Below, piece after piece: positions 13,618 to 18,150 of a stretch of 18,150 nucleotides of DNA (the first letter of the stretch is position 1; each line of letters starts with the position of its first letter). Made by a program: the position numbers and the translations under genes. The DNA comes from a candidate division GN15 bacterium (GTDB taxonomy: Bacteria > Zixibacteria > MSB-5A5 > GN15 > FEB-12), in the NCBI GenBank assembly GCA_014729205.1, contig WJKG01000183.1, positions 1 to 18,150 on the forward strand, written 5' to 3'. The notes below the pieces were generated by a model, which saw nothing but the letters and a program-made list of their open reading frames with translations, was not told the DNA's origin and did no database searches.

Positions 13618-15855
13618 TTAGAAGTCTATCTTAACGCCGGTACGAGTGATGAACATACTGCCATCCTCGTCACCGAAGACGTATTCCTCGTCGGCCGTCA
13701 GATGCGAGTAGTCCATGTTGAACATCCACGCAATCCGAGGCGTTAGCTGGTAGTCAAAGCCCAACTGAACGTTCACATAATGATACTTCAGGTCGGAATA
13801 AGTGTGCATCTCTTCGAACGTGAAGTCCTGGTGATGCAACTGCTCTTCTACCTCTTCGGTCACGTGCGGCATATCCACCAGCTCGAGTTCAGCCTGAGAC
13901 CAGTTGTACAGCAGTGAGCTGTGCAGGGTCAGGCGACTGTTGGCCATCCAACTGCTGTTGAAGTAGACCTGGTAGCCATTGGTACGGTAGTCTTCCATCG
14001 TGTAGAGCGAGCCAAAATGATCCAGCAACTGGAGCGAATCATTGGAACCGTCGACACCCACGGTGTCGAGAAAGATATGGGCCGCTCAGCCATCGAAGAG
14101 GGCTACCGTCACCGGCCCTCGTGATTTACCCATGTACATGGTGTATCCGGCGGATACCATCCACTCCGGCGATGGGTTCAGGTTGATCATCGCGTTGGGA
14201 CGGATCTGCCATGAACGAACATCGAGCGAGTCCAGATCGGTCGTGTTCTGGAACCAGCCGGTCAGCGAGAGATTCACAGAACCATTGCTCGCGGTCGGGA
14301 ACGACAACCGGGCTTCGACTTCGTGCCGGTTGTTGGGATCGGTGGTAATATCCTGATACCTCAGTCCCTCGCGTGCATAGTAGTAGATGAATCTGTGCAC
14401 CGACTCTCCGGCAGGAATCGTCCGGGCCAGTTCTTCTCGGCCGCGGGCTTCGAAAATGCCGCGTCCGGAGATGAACGGGTCAACGGTCTTTTCATAGCGG
14501 TACTTCACTGAGCCGTTGAACGACTGCATCTTGTTGAAGCGGGCTTTGGCCTGAGTGATGAAGGTCTTGCTTCGGATGCCGTCATCCTGAACCGGGTAGT
14601 CCGTACGATCGACCAGTTCGAGAGCATTCATCCAGTAAAGCACAAGACCCTTGGAGGCACGGTGGATCAGCTCGGCCGAGACGTCGACTTCCGTCCGGTC
14701 CAGACTTGAGTACCTCGTGTAGTCGAAATCCGTCTGAATATAATCCGGGCTGTCACGCCCGGCACGGAAGTCACGAATGTTGATGAAGGGATCGTCCGCT
14801 TCGATCCTGGCCCCCGAGGCCTTGGCGATGATTCGCGTTTTCGGCGCCAGGGTTGCGGTATAGCGAGCGGCACCGGTAATGCTTTCGGTGGTCAGATCGA
14901 CGTTCTTGTTCTCGGCCGTGTTGTAACCGAAAGAGGCATTCAGTCGGCCGGTTTTACCCAACCGGGCCTTCGTGCGCAGCTTGTGAGACATTTTCTGGGT
15001 CTCAGGAAGCCGGTGGTGGACCAGATTGGTGTCATCAAACAGGACCCGCGAGGAGAACTCAGCCCCCGCACCACCGTGAACCGGGTGCTTGGCCGTATCG
15101 TAATACCGCGTAGCTTCCGGGGCGTTGGACTTGAAGGTACGGAAGTCGAATTCATAACCCAGAGTGACCTTGTCGCTCACATCACCCTGGATACCGGCCT
15201 GCACTTCGTGCGTGCGGTTCTCGACAACCAGTTCTTCGGAAACGAGGTGACAACTAAAGCAGTGCGAGGTTGTCACGCCCTGTTCATTGCCGTCCTCCAG
15301 AATACTGCGATGCATGGCCTCAAGCTTGATGTTGTTCTTCTTGGAAAGCATCAGGCTGAGCTTGGAGAGAATCTCCTTGCGGTAGACTTCGTAGTCGACC
15401 CCCATATCCTGGAGTTCGTGAGTGGCGATCTTGCCACCGAATTGATCCTCGCCAGCATCGTTCTGACCGAAGTACTCGCGGGCGGCGATATTGGCCAGTT
15501 TGTCCTGGCCGGGCCGGTGTACCAGCGAACGATAGGTTACATCGAGCGCCAGTTTGTCGCCGAGATTCAAGCCGAGGTCACCGTCCATATTGCGGCGATC
15601 GTAGAAGCTCGCGAAGGCCCTGAAGAGCTTGCCCTCGCCGTAGTGCAGGAGTCGGAAGGAACCTTCGGGCATCCACTCGTTGACGCCGACATTGTACTCC
15701 CCCACCTTGTGTGAGTAGTCATTGAACGATGTATAGTGGTTGCCGAGCCAGACAGTCATGTCGGTGGTCATTCCCTCGTCCTGGGCTGCAACCGTTGCCG
15801 TCCCGAGAATCAGGAGGCAAATCAGCAGCGACCAACAAGCATGTGCGTTTCTCAT
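13618..15855 (-). CDS. MtrB-like outer-membrane beta-barrel with haem motif; in-frame TGA (possible selenoprotein)
   Basis: This frame of 746 codons including the stop has one TGA at 14088-14086 (codon 590). It starts behind a strong AAGGAGGAG site that overlaps the stop of the decaheme gene. Features are a signal peptide (about 1-25, ending TVAAQ), alternating beta-strand sequence throughout, a haem motif CFSCH at 199-203, and a terminus GVKIDF whose final Phe is typical of BAM-assembled barrels. Position after an MtrA-type cytochrome indicates the porin sheath of a porin-cytochrome conduit (MtrB/PioB-like role), although overall similarity to MtrB was not demonstrated. Downstream of the TGA the same frame (AAHIFLDT, then VGVDGSNDS) stays barrel-like for 155 codons. 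The only nearby start for a separate gene, GTG at 14061, has no ribosome site. Either the TGA is read as selenocysteine (hairpin at 14051-14069) or the gene carries a nonsense change or sequence error. Confidence 0.8.
14051..14069 (-). promoter_or_regulatory. SECIS-like hairpin just downstream of the in-frame TGA
   Basis: TCGACACC-GTG-GGTGTCGA is a perfect 8-bp stem with a 3-nt loop. The stem starts 16 nt and the loop 24 nt after the TGA at 14086. The loop begins with G. This agrees with the bacterial SECIS pattern as generally described: stem of 4-16 bp, loop of 3-14 nt with G in the first two positions, and loop 16-37 nt from the UGA. A palindrome of this size can also occur by chance in a GC-rich gene. 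Confidence 0.45.
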
Positions 15856-15865
15856 GGTCTCCTCC

Positions 15866-16822
15866 TTATCGGGTTAAAGCGTTGCCGCCGGTTGAGGTTG
15901 CCTGCGATGGCAGATCACTGCCGTGAACAGCTCCGTGACACTGTGTGCACTTGGTGAGCATTACCCGTTTCCAGCCATCCTCGGTTGAACGCGAGGCTCG
16001 TTCGGGTGCCTGGGGTACCTCGAATTCACCGTCGACAGAGACGACGGTGGCATGGAAGTGCATCGAGTGACAGTTCAGGCAGAGTGTTGGCTCATTTTGC
16101 GTCAGCAGGTTGTTGGCCACCGAGCCGTGAGGCGTATGGCAGTAGCCACAATCTTCACTGACCGGAGCATGCTCGTAGACGAATGGTCCCTCTTTCTCCG
16201 CATGACAACTGAAGCACAGTTCACGCCCCGAGTCATCCATCGTCAGGCTCACCGAACCGCCGTGAGGATTGTGGCAGTCACTGCAGCTCATCTCACCCTC
16301 GCGGACCGGATGATGCGACGGAAGATTCATCTCGGCCTTTACTGCGGAATGGCAGTCATAACACAACTCAGGAGTCGGCTTCTTCATAGTGTGGCCGACT
16401 TTGGCGTGAGATGTGTGACAGCTGGCGCAGTTGATATCGGCATTGTGATGCGCCGAGAACTCCCACTCATCAAACTGCTCAGTGTTGTGGCACTGCGTAC
16501 AGAGAATGGAGGAACCGAACTGGTCGGAGTTGGCCGGATTCAGGATGTTATCCGGCGTGGGATCCTCGATATGACGACCACCCGACCCATGACAGGATTC
16601 GCATCCATAGTCACGTAGAGCCGGGCGTTGCTGGAAGTAGATTCCATGCGGTGTCATGGCGTAGTTTTCTCCGACATCATCATGGCAGGCCAAACACGTT
16701 TCGTTGTCGACGGTCCCTGCCACCGCCGGTGATGATATCAGCCCAATAGCCGCGACCGCGACTGTCAGCAACCCGATACTCAGGAGTATCAGTCGGTTGC
16801 TCCCTCGTGAAGAACTACTCAT
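15866..16822 (-). CDS. mtrA: MtrA/DmsE-type periplasmic decaheme c-type cytochrome
   Basis: The 318-residue form starts at the ATG at 16822-16820 (MSSSSRGSNRLILLSIG), which has GGGAG 8 nt upstream; in-frame ATGs at 16864 and 16837 lack a good ribosome site. The signal peptide runs to about residue 35 (ending SSPAVAG). Ten CXXCH motifs are present: CLACH 43, CESCH 74, CTQCH 108, CASCH 132, CYDCH 154, CSDCH 180, CFSCH 203, CGYCH 225, CLNCH 248 and CTQCH 292. Many extra His residues (such as HTMKKPTPELCYDCH and NPHGG) can supply bis-His ligation. Length, haem count and spacing match MtrA, whose haems form a wire through the outer-membrane porin. It lies 54 bp after the TetR gene and 10 bp before the barrel gene, so the three form an operon. 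Direction of electron flow (metal reduction or oxidation) cannot be read from the sequence. Confidence 0.92.
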   Translation of the reverse strand: MSSSSRGSNRLILLSIGLLTVAVAAIGLISSPAVAGTVDNETCLACHDDVGENYAMTPHGIYFQQRPALRDYGCESCHGSGGRHIEDPTPDNILNPANSDQFGSSILCTQCHNTEQFDEWEFSAHHNADINCASCHTSHAKVGHTMKKPTPELCYDCHSAVKAEMNLPSHHPVREGEMSCSDCHNPHGGSVSLTMDDSGRELCFSCHAEKEGPFVYEHAPVSEDCGYCHTPHGSVANNLLTQNEPTLCLNCHSMHFHATVVSVDGEFEVPQAPERASRSTEDGWKRVMLTKCTQCHGAVHGSDLPSQATSTGGNALTR

Positions 16823-16876
16823 AGGCTTTGCTCCCATTGCAAATAGCGTTCTTACAGTGTTCATCTATTGGATACT

Positions 16877-17476
16877 TCATTGTCGTCTAAGTCCACGCGC
16901 ATAGATCGGTACATTGTTGGCAATGACTTCTTCGGGCGGGTACGGACTCCCCTGCAGCTTTTGCCAGAGGGTCTGACTGAGGGCACAGTCAAAGAGCATA
17001 CCCACAAAACAGCGTGCCGTGATGCGGACGTTAACCGGTTGAAGCCCCCCCAGATTGTCGAGCCGCACTAGCTGTTCTTCGAGGTAATTGGCGAACACGC
17101 CCCGGGTGGCCTGGAACACGGAACGTGCCCTGGGATGGTCCATCAGTACTGCGTAGAGAAGCAGCCGCTGGATGTCGTCGTTGCGCTGGAAGAATGAAAT
17201 GACGAAACTGGCCAACTCTCGCAGCAGGACTTCTATGTCTTCCTCGGTGGAAAGCCGATCGAAGAGCTCAGCTGTCTGCATTCGCTCATTCAGCGAATCG
17301 AGGACCGATTCGAAGATGGCTTCTTTCGAAGCGAAGTGCCTGTAAAGGGCGGGTTCGGAGATACCGCAAGCCACTGCCAGGTCCTTGACCGTCACCTTAT
17401 CGTAGCCGAAACGGCTGAAACAATCTGTGGCAACTTCGGTGATCTGCTCTTTTCGATTGGTAGCGGCACTCGTCAC
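16877..17476 (-). CDS. TetR/AcrR-family transcriptional regulator of the electron-transfer operon
   Basis: This 199-residue protein starts at GTG (17476-17474) behind CGGAGTTAGCT. The N-terminal helix-turn-helix domain (about 8-55) is typical of TetR: RKEQITEVATDCFSRFGYDK, then VTVKDLAVACGISEPALYRH and FASKEAIF. The remaining roughly 145 helical residues form the dimer and ligand domain, whose ligand cannot be predicted. It is the first gene of a minus-strand operon followed by the decaheme cytochrome (54 bp) and the barrel gene, and a cluster of CTAAC/GTTAG half-sites lies directly upstream (17479-17508). It therefore probably represses its own operon and hence the electron conduit. The ORF ends with TGA, and reading through would add only three residues, so the end is secure. 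Confidence 0.9.
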   Translation of the reverse strand: MTSAATNRKEQITEVATDCFSRFGYDKVTVKDLAVACGISEPALYRHFASKEAIFESVLDSLNERMQTAELFDRLSTEEDIEVLLRELASFVISFFQRNDDIQRLLLYAVLMDHPRARSVFQATRGVFANYLEEQLVRLDNLGGLQPVNVRITARCFVGMLFDCALSQTLWQKLQGSPYPPEEVIANNVPIYARGLRRQ

Positions 17477-17478
17477 AG

Positions 17479-17508
17479 CTAACTCCGTGTTAGTTATTGA
17501 TTACTAAC
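17479..17508. promoter_or_regulatory. Likely TetR operator: overlapping CTAAC/GTTAG inverted repeats
   Basis: CTAAC-TCCGT-GTTAG (17479-17493) is a perfect inverted repeat. GTTAGT-8 nt-ACTAAC (17489-17508) is a second one sharing the middle half-site. The block overlaps the ribosome-site region and lies directly ahead of the TetR start, as expected for autorepression. Confidence 0.65.
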
Positions 17509-17740
17509 TAAGGTGGTACGGAGTGTCGGCACAAGGAAAAAGCGAGCAAATCATCGTCTTTTTTGCGAAAAAATTCACATTCCGGGGCCTGAGGAGAAGC
17601 TGGAAGCATTAATCTGGGCAATACGGCTGGTTTTCTTAGCGTTGAGGATACGGCAATGCGTTTAAAGGTTAGATGGAGCAAACACTCGACGACCGTCTTC
17701 TGGCGGCGCTAATTAACATGTTTGGCTTAAAGAGGTTATA

Positions 17741-18150
17741 TTGACTTCACAGGAATCGTTCAACGATCACACGACAGTTGTCTCCAACGATGAGGCACTC
17801 GAGGCAATGCTTCAGGCGACCGATGCGTTCGCTCGCGAGGATGAGACCGATGATAGCGTGTTCTATGCCCGGCCACGGATGGTGGAACACCTTGACGCCG
17901 GGGCTCGTCAAACCGTGTCCAGATTGCTATCGGGCCTGATGATTGAGCGGCAACCACGGGTTTTGGACCTGATGGCGGCAGTGAGTTCCCATCTTCCCCC
18001 CGATCTGAACTATGCCGAAGTAACCGGCCTGGGACTGAATGGCGAGGAACTGGCGGCCAACAGGCAGTTGGACCGGCGAAAAGTCCATGACCTCAATGAG
18101 CAGCCGGTGCTGCCATTCGAGGACAGCGCTTTCGATGTGGTGCTCAATAC
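17741..18150 (+). CDS. SAM-dependent methyltransferase (type 11-like), N-terminal part (runs off right edge)
   Basis: A plus-strand frame from TTG at 17741 stays open for 136 codons to the edge: TSQESFNDHTTVVSNDEALE, then FYARPRMVEHLD. It carries a class I methyltransferase core: RVLDLMAAVSSHLPP (SAM-binding motif I position), VTGLGLNGEELAANRQLD (motif II region) and the LPFEDSAFDVVLNT segment (motif IV). AGAGG 5 nt before TTG serves as ribosome site. An alternative reading treats TTAACA-18 bp-TATATT (17713-17742) as a promoter, in which case the first codon would lie further downstream (for example ATG at 17807). The substrate is unknown. It is divergent from the TetR operon. Confidence 0.8.
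   Translation, partial: MTSQESFNDHTTVVSNDEALEAMLQATDAFAREDETDDSVFYARPRMVEHLDAGARQTVSRLLSGLMIERQPRVLDLMAAVSSHLPPDLNYAEVTGLGLNGEELAANRQLDRRKVHDLNEQPVLPFEDSAFDVVLN

Noticed and set aside
13618..14061. A separate 147-aa gene starting at GTG 14061 downstream of the barrel gene
   Set aside because: It is in the same frame as the barrel gene, has no ribosome site, no signal peptide, and is the natural C-terminal part of the barrel.
14086..14088. Genome-wide reassignment of TGA to a sense codon
   Set aside because: TGA serves as stop in an ATGA overlap at 8624-8627 and at the end of the TetR gene; most other genes here end in TAA or TAG, which is weak evidence either way, but the overlap is hard to explain under recoding.
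1..18150. tRNA, rRNA, insertion sequences or integrase/attachment sites
   Set aside because: No cloverleaf, rRNA-like stretch, transposase or terminal inverted repeats were recognised on either strand by eye; a tRNAscan/ISfinder run would settle this.

Overview
The window looks like chromosomal DNA from an anaerobic or metal-respiring bacterium of the FCB superphylum. A candidate phylum such as Zixibacteria would fit, but this is inference from gene content. Evidence is a secreted subtilase with three PKD domains ending in the FCB-type 'NYPNPFNP' sorting domain, a second secreted subtilase with a dockerin-like tail, and a dense set of multiheme c-type cytochromes. Almost everything lies on the minus strand. 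The exceptions are one small cytochrome gene (10102-10635) and a partial methyltransferase at the right edge.

Layout, left to right. (1) 1-292: N-terminus of a PLP-dependent aminotransferase running off the left edge. (2) 487-3906: large exported subtilase with PKD domains, closed by a perfect-stem terminator at 401-430. (3) 3907-4404: non-coding spacer with two minus-strand terminators, possibly enclosing a short RNA or a very small ORF. (4) 9825 down to 4405: four-gene minus-strand operon of ECF-like sigma factor, anti-sigma-like soluble protein, TPR-CHAT caspase-like protease and exported subtilase. (5) 10102-10635: divergently transcribed small triheme cytochrome with a good sigma-70 promoter and a bidirectional terminator. 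(6) 17476 down to 10778: electron-transfer block of TetR regulator, MtrA-type decaheme cytochrome, MtrB-like outer-membrane beta-barrel and, behind its own promoter, a CbcL-like fusion of an octaheme cytochrome c with a membrane cytochrome b. (7) 17741-18150: start of a SAM-dependent methyltransferase.

The electron-transfer genes together give a plausible route from the quinone pool (CbcL-like protein) through the periplasm (triheme and decaheme cytochromes) and across the outer membrane (decaheme protein inside the barrel). The barrel gene is interrupted by one in-frame TGA at 14086-14088, after which the same frame stays open for 155 codons and ends in a classic barrel terminus. A perfect 8-bp hairpin with a G-first loop lies where a bacterial SECIS element would be, so the protein may be a selenoprotein; a nonsense mutation or sequencing error is the alternative.

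The second highlight is the sigma / anti-sigma-like / TPR-CHAT operon. It has the same logic as the effector arm of the type III-E CRISPR Craspase system (CHAT protease, cleavable sigma inhibitor, ECF sigma factor) but has no CRISPR gene in the window.
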